A stretch of DNA of 64,000 nt from Saprospiraceae bacterium (GTDB lineage Bacteria > Bacteroidota > Bacteroidia > Chitinophagales > Saprospiraceae), in contig JAHDBJ010000001.1 of the NCBI GenBank assembly GCA_020630435.1, positions 124,001-188,000 of the forward strand, written 5' to 3'. The notes beneath the pieces were generated by a model. That model was not told the DNA's origin, made no database searches, and saw nothing but the letters and a program-made list of their open reading frames with translations. Shown piece by piece: positions 44,557 to 55,700 of this stretch. The position numbers and the translations under genes were made by a program. Each line of letters starts with the position of its first letter. Position 1 is the stretch's first letter.

Positions 44557-44706
44557 GATATTTTTATTTTTATTCGAAAATAAAATAGTTACTAATAATA
44601 ACTACATTGTTTGAATATAAGGTCTTTTATATTCTTCCATAATGTGTTCGATTCCTTCACAAAAGTAATCAAAAAAATAGTAGTTCGTCTTGGGAACAAT
44701 TCGTTC

Positions 44707-44720
44707 GTCAAAAAATGAAC
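44707..44720 (-). promoter_or_regulatory. GTTCATTTTTTGAC motif upstream of the coiled-coil gene
   Basis: Reads GTTCATTTTTTGAC on the minus strand, identical to the copy upstream of the DUF6702 gene. It is followed by GAACGAATTGTTC, itself a short imperfect dyad. A TTTTTTGAC within it could serve as a -33 element. Confidence 0.35.
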
Positions 44721-44730
44721 ATTTTTATGA

Positions 44731-47700
44731 TTATGAAATCAAATCTTGTATTCTTTTATGAAGTAAATATTTCGGTATCTTCTCGTACATTAATTCATAA
44801 ATTACAAGCGCTTCCTTTTGATACAACTCCCGATCTTCTGGAATGTTGGTCATAAAGATACCATAGCTTGCCGCTGCTTTTTCTTTATCTGTATATGCTT
44901 TTGCTCTCCAGTTCAGTAAGCGGTTTTTATTTTTTTCAGAAGGTTCTACCATATAGGATACTCTAGCTTCTAATACGCCTATATTAAAAAGCAATTCATC
45001 ATTTCCAAGTTTCTCTGCTATGATTAATGCTTCGTCAGCATGTTTTTTAGCTTCTATATACTGTCCTGTTTCAAGTAATAAGCTGGTCTTTTGTAGAAGT
45101 GTATAGGTAAGTACTCGTTGATTTTTAATGACTTTTGCAATATCAATGGCTTCATCATAATTTCTGAGGGCTTCGACATATTTTTTTTGGTAAAAAAAAG
45201 CGTCTGCTATTGTACTCAAAGCTTTGGCTGTGCCTTTTTGATAATTCAACTCTCTACAAAGTTTAAGGTTTTTATTAGAAAACTCAAGTCCTTTATCAAA
45301 ATTTCCTTGTAGGACATACAAATCACCAATTAGTCCATAACCAATTGAAATCCCTTGTTTATCGCCTAAGTCGAAGGATATTTCTAGATCTTCTTCAAAA
45401 AACTTCATGGCTTTTTTATAATCCCCCTTTCGCTCGTACACACTACCAATTCCACCAATAGCAATAGACGTAAAAAGTCTGTCTCCAAGAGCTTTACATT
45501 CACTCAATCCTTTTTTGTAAAACTTCATGGCTTTGTCATAGTCTCCTTTTTCAAAATAAATAATTCCTAAATTGATGCTTGTTGTAGCGACACCCAATTT
45601 TTGCCCCTTCTCCTTACTTAGTTTTAATTGCGCTTCTTGAACTTTTATAGCTTCTTTATATTCACCAAGATTCATAAAAGTCAATCCTAGATTAGAAGCT
45701 ATTCTAAAATTATCCAATTCTTTGTGGATAGCCTTTGATATCTTTAGACTTTTTAAATAATATTTTTTTGCTTTTTCATACAGTCCTTGTCGGAAGTTTA
45801 CGTTTCCTAGGTTGCCATAGACTTTATATTTGCCAATTTCATCATCAATATCTTCAAAAAAGGCAGCAGCTATTTGAAGATTCATGTTGGCTTCTTCATA
45901 TTTACCTTTCAAGGTAAGCGTATTTCCTAGTGAGTTATTGGCTCTCCCGATGAGCAGCTTATCCCCGAATTCCCTAGCAAGTTCTAAAGCTTCTTTATAG
46001 ACTTCTTCGGCTCTTTCCCAATTGCCAACTAATTCTTGGACACTTCCTTTTTTAAATAATATTTTAATAATTTTAGCAGTATCCTCTCCTTCTTCAAGGT
46101 TATTGAGTAACTTTATATAGTAGCGGATAGCTCGTTGGTTTTGATAGTTTCTTCTAGCAAAGTTGGCGACCTTTTCCAAATAAAAATTCATTTTATCGAC
46201 CACACCAGCTTCTTCATAGTGAAAGGCTAGATCTGCGTATTTTTGTTCTAGATGTCTCGCATATATTTTTTCTATGGCTTGAGCAATGAGGCGATGCAAC
46301 TCTCTTAGCTGTGTTCTTAATTGCATATCATAAACTGCTTCTCTAAGTAAGGAATGTTTAAAAATATACCTTAACTCATTTACAGCTTGCCAGATATGTC
46401 CTTTTTCGGCTGTTTTGATTTGCTCTCGGAGGAGTAATTGAGCATTACCATTCTTTTTGATAAAATCTTTTTGGGATTGCATTACTTCTGAAAGTACTCC
46501 AACTTCAAATTCTCTTCCAATTACAGCTGCTGCTTTAACCGTTTCTTTTACCAATGTAGAAAGTCTATCAATTCTCGCCATTAAGATTGCATTGATAGAA
46601 CTAGATAACTTAATATTTTTATCCTTAATATGCCAGACATCCTCTTTAAGTTCTAATAAACCGCTTTCTAGGAAATATTCTAATAATTGCTCTAAATAGA
46701 AGGGATTTCCATTCGTTGCTTTAAGTAACAACTCCAAGAAATCTTCACTAATCTCGCCTTCTAGCATTCCAGAAGCAAAAGTCTGAATAGCATCAGAGGA
46801 TAGTATGTTTAGATCAAATTCCTCATAGTTTATTGCTTCTCTTTTTAGGACACTAGGTTCAAAAAGTCTTGGTTTAGAACCATCATCAAGATACCGTGAA
46901 GAGATTAAAATAAGTATTGGATACTCTCGCATGGACTTTGAAAATTCCTGAATGAATGCTTTAGAGTTATTATCAAACCAATGAGCATCTTCCAGTTCTA
47001 TGACTGTTGGTCTTAGGCTACATTCTGCTAAAATTAAATTAATAAATGTTGCTAGTGTATTTCGATATCGTCCTAAAGCATCCAATTGAGACCATAAAGA
47101 TTTCTTATCGTGTAACCCAATTAACCATGCAATGATGGTCTTGGTTCGAATAACTTCCTTTAGAATTTCGCTTAATTTTTTATTCCCTGTTTTTTTTATG
47201 TTTTCTTCACATTCTTTCACGAGCTTTGAAAAAACGTGTTCAAATCTAAGTCTATTTTCTGCTGTTGTTTTTTGAAGGGATTGTTTAAAATATTTTTTAA
47301 AAAAATAAATAAAAGGATTAAAAGGTTTTTGCAAAATTTGATCGGCTTGACAGATAAACCAATTGATGTCATTATTTCCTTGTAGTTGTTTTTTTAATTC
47401 AAAACTTACTCTACTTTTTCCGATTCCTGCCTCACCATATATACAGATAACGCCTGCAAATTTATGTTCTTGTAATGGAGACATCAATTGAGTCAATGCT
47501 TTCAATTCTTTATCTCTTCCGATTATCTTTCCTGTAAAAAAAGGCGTTGCATCTGATTTTTTTTCGATAAGCTGGTAGGTTGGCATTAATCCATCAATTC
47601 CTTTAAAGTTGATTTCACCTTTAGAGTTAAAACCAAAGTTTCTCTCTTTTCCAATTTCAGCATTAACCAGAATCTCTCCCCAATTGGCATACATCATTTG

Positions 47701-48792
47701 TCTAGCAGCTAAATTTACGGCATTTCCAACTGCGGCATATTGGTTTCGTTGGAGCCCTCCTATAATACCAGTATAAGCTAAACCTGAAGTGATACCAATC
47801 CTTATTCGTAGTTTTGTGCGTCGTTGTAAAGGTTTGATATTTTCTTGAATAGATAATACACATTCTAGCGCCCTTGAAATATTGTTTTCAAAAGTAATTG
47901 GTGCGCCAAAGAAACCAACAACAACACCGCCTTTATCCCCGAAGTCAATTTCCTTAAAATATCCAGAAAATTCGTAAAAAGCTTCTAGAATGATATTTAT
48001 AAACTTTGAAAGGTTTTTATCTCTTCCTACACCTTCAAATGAGATAAATACAGAAACAACATTTCTAATTTCTCCTGCTTGGTTGTAGGCAATTATATTT
48101 TCAGGGAAAAAATCTTTTAAAAACTCTTTTTTGACTTCAGCGAGTTTTTTCTTTTTGGGTAAATTAGGGGTTGTTTGTTGTATTGATGTAAGTTTATAAA
48201 AAGACGACTCTTTTTTTTCAAAGATGACGTTCGACTTATTTACTTTTTTTGTAAGGCTTTTATCAACAATAATTTCTTGTTCAAAGGCGTGGACTTGGCA
48301 AGCTGCGGAGCCATCTATTGCTGGCCCTTTGAAATAAAAAGTTTTGTGTTTGTTACCAATGATTCCCCAGTTGACTTTTCCGAAGGAAATTCCAATCTTG
48401 GCTTTAATTTTTGCGGTCTCAATATTTTGATCGGTTAAGCCTCCTGCTTTAAAAAGTTCTTGTACTAAATCGGCAGTTCCTAATACTTCAAGCGCATTAA
48501 TTTTTTCTTTAGGGAAAATGGCTGTGAAGGCATCTCCCGCAAAATAAGGGATAAACCCACCACGTTCATAAACGATACTAACGAGGGGTTCAAAAATATT
48601 ATTTAAAATAATAGATAATTCCTCAGCTCCATCTGTCCCCTTTTTCATAATATGATTTGTCAACTTTGTAAAACCAGATAGATCAATAAACATTGCAAAA
48701 GCTTTGATGCTTCCGCTTGTTTTCTTTTCTGAATATTTTTCTAATATAAAATGAGGAATAAGTTGATTCAAATCTGTTGATTTTTTTTGCAA
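44731..48792 (-). CDS. sAC-like class III nucleotide cyclase with AAA ATPase and TPR regions
   Basis: A 1353-residue protein with the layout of mammalian soluble adenylyl cyclase. The C1 domain (about 30-200) keeps both metal-binding Asp: MFIDLSGFTKL (Asp37) and YFAGDAFTAIF (Asp87). C2 (about 240-400) has GDKGGVVVGFFGAP, GITSGLAYTGIIGG, and GNAVNLAARQMMYA with the Asn and Arg that bind the ribose and phosphate. A P-loop NTPase follows (GEAGIGKS near 450), then a helical region and at least eight TPR repeats (about 880-1270). It probably makes cAMP. The start is TTG (48790-48792), since no ATG is available before conserved sequence. It is the largest gene here and is divergent from the P450. 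Confidence 0.9.
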   Translation of the reverse strand: MQKKSTDLNQLIPHFILEKYSEKKTSGSIKAFAMFIDLSGFTKLTNHIMKKGTDGAEELSIILNNIFEPLVSIVYERGGFIPYFAGDAFTAIFPKEKINALEVLGTADLVQELFKAGGLTDQNIETAKIKAKIGISFGKVNWGIIGNKHKTFYFKGPAIDGSAACQVHAFEQEIIVDKSLTKKVNKSNVIFEKKESSFYKLTSIQQTTPNLPKKKKLAEVKKEFLKDFFPENIIAYNQAGEIRNVVSVFISFEGVGRDKNLSKFINIILEAFYEFSGYFKEIDFGDKGGVVVGFFGAPITFENNISRALECVLSIQENIKPLQRRTKLRIRIGITSGLAYTGIIGGLQRNQYAAVGNAVNLAARQMMYANWGEILVNAEIGKERNFGFNSKGEINFKGIDGLMPTYQLIEKKSDATPFFTGKIIGRDKELKALTQLMSPLQEHKFAGVICIYGEAGIGKSRVSFELKKQLQGNNDINWFICQADQILQKPFNPFIYFFKKYFKQSLQKTTAENRLRFEHVFSKLVKECEENIKKTGNKKLSEILKEVIRTKTIIAWLIGLHDKKSLWSQLDALGRYRNTLATFINLILAECSLRPTVIELEDAHWFDNNSKAFIQEFSKSMREYPILILISSRYLDDGSKPRLFEPSVLKREAINYEEFDLNILSSDAIQTFASGMLEGEISEDFLELLLKATNGNPFYLEQLLEYFLESGLLELKEDVWHIKDKNIKLSSSINAILMARIDRLSTLVKETVKAAAVIGREFEVGVLSEVMQSQKDFIKKNGNAQLLLREQIKTAEKGHIWQAVNELRYIFKHSLLREAVYDMQLRTQLRELHRLIAQAIEKIYARHLEQKYADLAFHYEEAGVVDKMNFYLEKVANFARRNYQNQRAIRYYIKLLNNLEEGEDTAKIIKILFKKGSVQELVGNWERAEEVYKEALELAREFGDKLLIGRANNSLGNTLTLKGKYEEANMNLQIAAAFFEDIDDEIGKYKVYGNLGNVNFRQGLYEKAKKYYLKSLKISKAIHKELDNFRIASNLGLTFMNLGEYKEAIKVQEAQLKLSKEKGQKLGVATTSINLGIIYFEKGDYDKAMKFYKKGLSECKALGDRLFTSIAIGGIGSVYERKGDYKKAMKFFEEDLEISFDLGDKQGISIGYGLIGDLYVLQGNFDKGLEFSNKNLKLCRELNYQKGTAKALSTIADAFFYQKKYVEALRNYDEAIDIAKVIKNQRVLTYTLLQKTSLLLETGQYIEAKKHADEALIIAEKLGNDELLFNIGVLEARVSYMVEPSEKNKNRLLNWRAKAYTDKEKAAASYGIFMTNIPEDRELYQKEALVIYELMYEKIPKYLLHKRIQDLIS

Positions 48793-48964
48793 AAATAATC
48801 AAGTGAAAATAAAAATAACCAATATTATATTCAACAAAAAAATATCTTATCTCTTTTGATACTCTAATTCTATTTTAACACGCTAAAAATTGAGTTATAT
48901 GAGTAGCAACTTAAGATTGATTTTAGTTGTTTAATGGGAAGTTATTTTTATTAAAAATCGGATT

Positions 48965-50335
48965 ATGCCTGAGACAAAACCAAAACTTCCTTATACTGTT
49001 CCTATTCTTGAAGCTCTAATCAATGGCTTTAAACACTTTAATAATCCCATCCCTCTTTTAACAAAATATCTTAAAGCAAATAATGATGTTTATGCTTTCA
49101 AAGCACTAGGAAGCGTGTCAAGATATGGTATTACGACTAGAGATCCTAAAATCATACAGCACGTTCTACAAAAAAATCATCGCAATTATACAAAATCAGA
49201 AATTACGAAGCGTACTGTAGGGCGTTTTATTGGGCAAGGTTTATTGACAAGTGATGGAGAATACTGGCTTAGACAACGCCGTTTGATACAGCCTGGATTT
49301 CATCGTAAAAAAATCGCAGGATTGGTTGATTTGATGCTTGAAGTCATTGATGATTTTACAATTAAAATTGATCAAGCAGCAGAAACGGGGGAGGTTATTG
49401 ATATTTATAAATATATGATGGAGCTGACGTTTAGAATTATCGCTAAATCCATTTTTAGTAAAAGTATGAGTGAGGAGGAACTGCATAAGTTAGATGAGAC
49501 AATTTCCAATTCTCAGGGTTTTATCATTCGGCAAATTCGGCAACCTTATTTCAATTGGTGGTATAAGTGGTCGGGCTTACTGAAAAAAAATGTAGAACGC
49601 TCTAAAGTTAGCCAGCAAATTATTTTAAAATATATTCAAGAAAGGCGTAAAAATCCTGCAGATACAGATGATTTGCTGAATATGCTGCTTTCAACACGTT
49701 ATGAGGATACTGGTGAGGGAATGACGGATACACAACTTTTGGATGAAGTGATGATCTTGTTTATTGCAGGACATGAAACAACGGCTAATGCGATGGCCTG
49801 GATTTGGTATTTATTGGCAGAGCATCCGCATGATTTACAAAAGTTAAGACAAGAGTATAAAAATATTCTAGGCGATCAGATACCAACCTTTGAAGATGTT
49901 CCCAAACTTATTTATACCAAGCAAGTGATTGAAGAAACGATGCGTTTATATCCTCCTGCATGGGTTTTGGATCGAACTTCGATAAATGCAGATCAAGTAG
50001 GAGATGTTTATATTCCTCCAAATACCTTGATGGTTTTGTTTACCTATGGGGTGCATCATTCTGAAAAGTTATGGGATAATCCAGAAGCGTTTATACCTGA
50101 TCGTTTTACCAAAGAGAATATGAAAAAGCAACCTGCTTTTTCATATTTTCCTTTTGGTGGTGGTCCTAGATTATGTATTGGAAATAATTTTGCGATGATG
50201 GAAATGCAATTAATCCTTACACAATTAATTCGTAGGTATGAATTTGAATTGGTAGAGAACCAAGAAATCGTTCCACAGACTTTAATTACATTACGGCCAA
50301 AAAATGGAATAAGAGTTCGGGTAAGGCGACGATAA
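48965..50335 (+). CDS. cytochrome P450
   Basis: A 456-residue soluble P450. Hallmarks: I-helix FIAGHETTANAMAWIW (oxygen-binding Thr), ExxR in EETMRLYPP, and the heme-binding loop FPFGGGPRLCIGNNFA with Cys ligand near residue 403. No membrane anchor is present. The sequence (QPGFHRKKIAGL near residue 115, and HPHDLQKLRQEY) is of the CYP4/CYP102-like bacterial type, often fatty-acid hydroxylases; the substrate is a guess. Its electron partner is not nearby. It converges on hisA with one base between the stop codons. Confidence 0.92.
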   Translation: MPETKPKLPYTVPILEALINGFKHFNNPIPLLTKYLKANNDVYAFKALGSVSRYGITTRDPKIIQHVLQKNHRNYTKSEITKRTVGRFIGQGLLTSDGEYWLRQRRLIQPGFHRKKIAGLVDLMLEVIDDFTIKIDQAAETGEVIDIYKYMMELTFRIIAKSIFSKSMSEEELHKLDETISNSQGFIIRQIRQPYFNWWYKWSGLLKKNVERSKVSQQIILKYIQERRKNPADTDDLLNMLLSTRYEDTGEGMTDTQLLDEVMILFIAGHETTANAMAWIWYLLAEHPHDLQKLRQEYKNILGDQIPTFEDVPKLIYTKQVIEETMRLYPPAWVLDRTSINADQVGDVYIPPNTLMVLFTYGVHHSEKLWDNPEAFIPDRFTKENMKKQPAFSYFPFGGGPRLCIGNNFAMMEMQLILTQLIRRYEFELVENQEIVPQTLITLRPKNGIRVRVRRR

Positions 50336-50336
50336 A

Positions 50337-51077
50337 TTACAAAAATCGTTGTAAGGCTTTCAAACTTATCTTGCCTTCATAAATAGCTTTACCAATAATT
50401 GCTCCATGAACATTTAACGTAATCAGCTTTTCAATTTCGCCAAGACTTGTAACACCCCCACTCGCAATAAGTTTAAGTTCTGGAAATTGATTCGTTATTT
50501 TTTTATATAAATCTAAAGAAGTCCCCTGTAAGGCTCCATCTTTTGCTATATCGGTACAAATTACATATTGGATACCTTTCTTTTGATAATCTTTTAAAAA
50601 ATCAAATAAATCAATAGAAGTGGTTTCTAGCCAGCCTCCAACTGCAATTTTTTCTGCTTTTACATCAGCACCAAGAATAATTTTTTCGGCATCATACTTT
50701 TGAATCCAAGATTCAAAAAGGGGTTGGTTTTTAACAGCTATGCTACCACCCGTAATTTGATTTGCACCACTTTCAAATGCAATTCGAATGTCTTCATCAG
50801 ATTTTATACCTCCGCCAAAATCGATAACTAGATTCGTTTTACTAGCTATTGTTTCAAGAACTTTATAATTAACAATATGTTTAGCCTTTGCACCATCCAA
50901 ATCAACTAAATGAAGGTAACGAATACCATTGGCTTCAAATTCTTTAGCAACTTCTAGTGGATGTTCATTATAAACCGTTTTTTGGTTGTAATCTCCTTTT
51001 GTTAATCGGACACATTTCCCATCAATAATATCAATGGCAGGAATGATTTTTATACTTTTGGTTGAAGTATTATTCAT
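50337..51077 (-). CDS. hisA: ProFAR isomerase
   Basis: A 246-residue TIM barrel. It starts [20 protein letters not shown], with the catalytic Asp in AIDI. The second catalytic Asp is in [17 protein letters not shown] near residue 165. Phosphate-binding loops include DFGGGIKSD and [12 protein letters not shown]. It isomerises ProFAR to PRFAR in histidine biosynthesis. It begins one base after hisH. hisF and the other his genes are outside. Confidence 0.95.
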   Translation of the reverse strand: MNNTSTKSIKIIPAIDIIDGKCVRLTKGDYNQKTVYNEHPLEVAKEFEANGIRYLHLVDLDGAKAKHIVNYKVLETIASKTNLVIDFGGGIKSDEDIRIAFESGANQITGGSIAVKNQPLFESWIQKYDAEKIILGADVKAEKIAVGGWLETTSIDLFDFLKDYQKKGIQYVICTDIAKDGALQGTSLDLYKKITNQFPELKLIASGGVTSLGEIEKLITLNVHGAIIGKAIYEGKISLKALQRFL

Positions 51078-51078
51078 T

Positions 51079-51660
51079 TTATAGTTCTAAAAAGTTTTTA
51101 ATAATCTGCTCTCCAAATTTCCCGCTTTTTTCTGGGTGAAACTGTGTCGCATGAAAGTTTCCTTTTTCTAAAGAAGCACTAAAGTCTATACCATAACTAG
51201 AACGGGCAGAAGTATCATCACAAATAGGAACATAATAGCTGTGTACAAAGTAGGTATAATCATCTTCTTTGGCTTTTTTGTAAAGTGTTCCTTTCAAATC
51301 ATAGAGTTGATTCCAGCCCATATGAGGGACTTTATGTATAGGGTCGAACTTTTTGACGTTAGGCGAAAATATATTTAAACAACTGGTATCGTTTTCTTCT
51401 GAATAAGAACACATGAGTTGCATTCCTAGGCATATCCCTAGTACAGGTTGAGTTAGATGCGGTATCACTCGGTGTAAATCATATTTTTGAAGTTGTTGCA
51501 TGGCATAACTTGCCTCGCCAACGCCAGGGAAAAGGACTTTATCAGCCTTCAAAATAGTGTGTTTATCGTTTGATAATGTTGCTTCCACTCCTAGGCGCTG
51601 TAATGCAAATTTTACAGATTGAACATTACCTGCATTGTAATCAATAATAACTAAATTCAT
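51079..51660 (-). CDS. hisH: imidazole glycerol phosphate synthase, glutaminase subunit
   Basis: A 193-residue class I glutamine amidotransferase. The nucleophile Cys is in [13 protein letters not shown] (near residue 83), and the His-Glu pair is in [14 protein letters not shown] (near 175). It supplies ammonia to HisF. The gene is directly followed by hisA and preceded by xerD 23 bp upstream. Confidence 0.96.
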   Translation of the reverse strand: MNLVIIDYNAGNVQSVKFALQRLGVEATLSNDKHTILKADKVLFPGVGEASYAMQQLQKYDLHRVIPHLTQPVLGICLGMQLMCSYSEENDTSCLNIFSPNVKKFDPIHKVPHMGWNQLYDLKGTLYKKAKEDDYTYFVHSYYVPICDDTSARSSYGIDFSASLEKGNFHATQFHPEKSGKFGEQIIKNFLEL

Positions 51661-51683
51661 TGCTTGTTCTCACGTTGATTAAT

Positions 51684-52655
51684 TCATTCTTCAGATTCTT
51701 CTTTTGTTTGAGTTTCTCTATATAGCTGTGTTTTTGCTGTTTGTCTCTTTTGTTGATTTCTTGGGTGGTACGAAATTATAGTTTCTTTGAGATAATCCAT
51801 ATCTAAATGCGTATAAATTTCGGTTGTTGTAATAGATTCATGCCCTAGCATATCCTGAATTGCCCTGAGATCTGCTCCTCCTTCAATCAAATGTGTAGCA
51901 AAAGAATGTCGAAAAGTATGAGGACTTACTATTTTTTCAATGCCTGCCCTAGCGACACTGTTCTTTACAACATAAAAAATCATTACTCGTGTCAATTGTT
52001 TTCCTCTACGATTCAAAAAAACGATATTTTCATATTCTTTCGGAATATTTTTAATTTTTTTCCTTTCTAAAAGATAATATTGAAGATGTTTGATAGCTTC
52101 TTCCCCTATAGGAACGATTCGTTCTTTATTGTTTTTTCCTATTATTTTTATAAAACCAATATCTAAAAACAAGTTAGATAGTTTAAGATTTGTCAACTCA
52201 CTTACTCGTACCCCACAAGCATATAACATTTCTAATATAGCTCTATTCCGTGTACCTTGAGGATGGCTTAGGTCTATATTGCTTAGTATTGCATTCACTT
52301 CCTCTACAGTTAATACGCTTGGAATTTTACGATTTAATTTGGGCCCTTCAATTTGAGCAATGGGATCATCATCTATAATATCTTCCATCAAAAGATATTT
52401 ATAAAAAGCTTTTACACCAGAGAGAATTCGTCCTTGTGTACTTTCTCCTAACCCTAGTTCATTTAGCCATTTTAAAAAATCTTCAAAATGTTCTCGTTTT
52501 AATTCTAATGGTCCTAAAGAAATGCCATGTATTGCCAAATAGTCAACCAGTTTATTAGTATCTCCTATATATGCACTAATTGAATGTGTGGACAGTGAAC
52601 GTTCCAACATTAGATAATCTTTAAAGCCCTTTATGTAAGTATCCCAAATAGTCAT
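51684..52655 (-). CDS. xerD: tyrosine recombinase XerD-like
   Basis: A 323-residue protein with an N-terminal SAM-like core-binding domain (residues 5-95) and a catalytic domain. Catalytic residues: Arg in CGVRVSELTNL, Lys in GKNNKERIVPI, His-x-x-Arg in SPHTFRHSFATHL, and the Tyr nucleophile in TTEIYTHLDMDYLK. It is the housekeeping type that resolves chromosome dimers at dif sites with a partner Xer protein. There are no signs of a mobile element around it. It is 23 bp ahead of hisH. Confidence 0.9.
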   Translation of the reverse strand: MTIWDTYIKGFKDYLMLERSLSTHSISAYIGDTNKLVDYLAIHGISLGPLELKREHFEDFLKWLNELGLGESTQGRILSGVKAFYKYLLMEDIIDDDPIAQIEGPKLNRKIPSVLTVEEVNAILSNIDLSHPQGTRNRAILEMLYACGVRVSELTNLKLSNLFLDIGFIKIIGKNNKERIVPIGEEAIKHLQYYLLERKKIKNIPKEYENIVFLNRRGKQLTRVMIFYVVKNSVARAGIEKIVSPHTFRHSFATHLIEGGADLRAIQDMLGHESITTTEIYTHLDMDYLKETIISYHPRNQQKRQTAKTQLYRETQTKEESEE

Positions 52656-52668
52656 AATAGCCTTCTAT

Positions 52669-52707
52669 AAAAAACGCCTACAAATTACAGACTTGCAGGC
52701 GTTTTTT
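52669..52707. terminator. bidirectional terminator between M4 protease and xerD
   Basis: AAAAAACGCCT (52669-52679) and AGGCGTTTTTT (52697-52707) form a stem that can extend inward over ACAA/TTG with one mismatch. T runs are present on both strands. It ends the M4 gene on the minus strand, just ahead of xerD. Confidence 0.85.
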
Positions 52708-52726
52708 CATTGAATAGGTTTAAATA

Positions 52727-55700
52727 TTATTGTTTTAATATTTTTATTGTTTCAAATCCATCCTCAACACGCAATTGGAGGAAGTAGTAACCAGCACTTA
52801 AATTAGTTAAGGATAAATCAAACTGATTTGTTCCAATAGAAAGTCTTTTTTCAAAAGAACTTAACTTTTCACCCAAAACATTAAATAAGGTTATTGAAGC
52901 ATCTGTACTCTTTAAACTTTCAAATCTTAGGGTGATTTGATCTTTAAAAGGGTTTGGATAGATGGTAAGATCTCCATCAATTTCAGGTATGTCATTAGTA
53001 GGAGAAGGTAAATTTCGTTCCCCTGTACTATACCAAATCCCCCACTCAGCATTACCAATCAAGACAGAAGGATTGCCACTCGGCGAAATTTTATCATTTT
53101 GTATTCCAATGCCTGCAACGATATGTTCTCCATTTAGATCAAGTTGGCCAGAACTATTAACTCTTGTATTAAAGATCATTCTATTATCGCTTTTGGAATA
53201 ATTAGGATAACTCAATACAATATTAGTAAACACCAACTGTGTATTATTGGTTTCGATATTTGAGGCAAGCAGCTCGTATACATTATCATTCGTATTGCTA
53301 GGATCATTTTCCTCGAAATAATCAAAGGCTACGATATAGTTTGAGTTTTTAGAAAAAGAAGGATTACCAATACTTACCCCTTCTGGTAAAGAAGCAAACA
53401 TTTTTTGAATATTTCCATCACTAAAGTCATTCGCTTCATTGTCCCATGCTCTAAGGAAACCAACATCCCAATATCCAATTGGATCGGCACCTGTATTCGA
53501 TTCAATTTCACTATAGGCATCATATAAAATAAATTGTCCTGATAAATCCCATTCGAGCGCATCAGCATACTTTACATCTCCAGTCTGGACTCCTTCAGAA
53601 TAAGTTGGATTGGTTAAAGTAAATGACATATTACCCCCCTCCACTAGATCAAAGACACTAATTTTATTATCGTCTGCAAACTTCGAAACTGCTGCTAATT
53701 TTGTTCCGTCTTTAGAGATTGCCACATTAAACCAGTCGGGGCTTTGTGAGATGACGGTTTCAGTATAAGGCGACTGAAGCTCGATTCTATGAATATTAAA
53801 ATCTTCCGAGACAAAATAAGCATATGAACCATCGTCTGGAATACTAGGTTTATTATTTAATCGTGTTTCAGAAATGGCTACAAAAGAACTTTGAGTTCCT
53901 TGTGTATCGGAAATGTATAGCCGTTTGGCATTACCTGAAAAATTAACATCATAACTCAAAATAAAGTCTTGCCCTGGATTTTCTTCAATGTCTTCTTCAT
54001 AAGAACCACCATTACCATCGGTGATTCCTACAGCATCAAATGCTGATTTAGCGGCATTAACCTCTGTTGTTCCATACAAGTCAGAAGCGGCTTGAACGAC
54101 AGCTAATCGTAAATCAATAAATTGAGATGAACGGGTTAAGTAGGTTGTCAAAGCACGATAAAATACTTTTTCTGCTTTATTTTTACCAATAGAGGTCGCA
54201 AATCGATAATAGGCATTATTAGGAATTCCACTATTGATATGGACACCGCCATTATCTTGATTTCCTGTGTATTTATCATTCATATGATCGGGTTGATACC
54301 CATTATCATTTAAACTATTGCCGCCATTATTGGGATTTGCCATATCTCTTAATGCACCTGTTGGGAAGATGGCACTATTGGTTACGTCTTCACCAATTTT
54401 CCAATCATCTCTATCCATCATCGCCCCAAAAACATCAGCCATTGATTCATTGATAGCACCAGATTCACCTTGATATACTAAATTTGCCGTTTTAGAAATA
54501 ACACCATGTGTTAATTCATGTCCTGCTACATCTAATGCTCCTGCAAGTGGAGAAAATGCCTGTTTGCCATCACCATAAAAGATAAATTGACCATTCCAAA
54601 ACGCATTATCCATTGCTTGACCATTTTCATCATTTACATGAATAAATGATACAATATTACCACCTTGGCCATCAATTGAAGTCCGATTATGGGTATTTAA
54701 ATAATATTCGAAGGCAATACCAGAATTATAATGTGCCGAAACAGCAGAACGGTCAGACCAAGTATTATTGTTTGAGGTGATTTCTCTATAGTTCGGATCT
54801 TGTAAATTTGTATTTTGTAAATCAAGGGTTACAATTGCTCCTTCAGGATTATTAAAATCACCATTAAACATTGCTCTAGAGCCATCCATCATGTAATAAG
54901 TTCCCTGAAATTCATAGGTTCTAAGATTTTGATTTTGATTATTTAAATCTGTTCCAGATGCTGTCGTTGGACCAAAGAAATCTTCGTGTTCATGAGCTTC
55001 ATGCGAATGTTTGTGTGCAAAAGAACAAGTATGATCATATTTATTCAATACCTCCCCTGTATGTGCATCAATAAAATATTCCCACCTTCCCATTAAATTA
55101 GGGCGGACAGTTACATGATAAGCTAATCGTTCTTGTTCTATATCACCTTTGGTATGAAAAATAATTAATTCTACACTTGGTTTTTCATATCCTAGCAGAT
55201 TTTTTTCTCTAGCATTCATTTCCACAACTTTAACAGTCTTAGAAAGGTCTTTTATGCTTATGGTACTAGCAGAAGTTTTACTTAATGTTGGATTTATATT
55301 TTCAATAATTGGTGTAGGGAAATATCGACCATTAAATCGGTCAATAATATTATTTTTTGAATGTAGAATGACTTCAGAGGCGTATACAGGTATGCCTTTA
55401 TATTTTTGCTGTAGCTTAATATGTTGTTGCCCTAATACATCATTTTGAATGGATTTAATTTTAAATTCATTTCTAGGATTATCAATTGCAATCAATTTTT
55501 TTACTCCTACCAGATAATCTATACTTTTTTCTTCTATACTTACATTGGCACGTCTTTGTAAAGGAGAATCAATTGTTCCTTTTATAAAAATAGGAAGTTT
55601 ATCATTTGTACTTCTATTGATTTCTAAGGTTTTTAAATGAAAGGGAATAGTTTGTATATCTATCTTTTCATTTTTATAAGGTGAATGTTGTTGTAGAGTA

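Noticed and set aside
51684-52655. Tyrosine recombinase as a marker of a mobile element
   Set aside because: Sequence fits housekeeping XerD; no attachment sites, phage genes or tRNA nearby.
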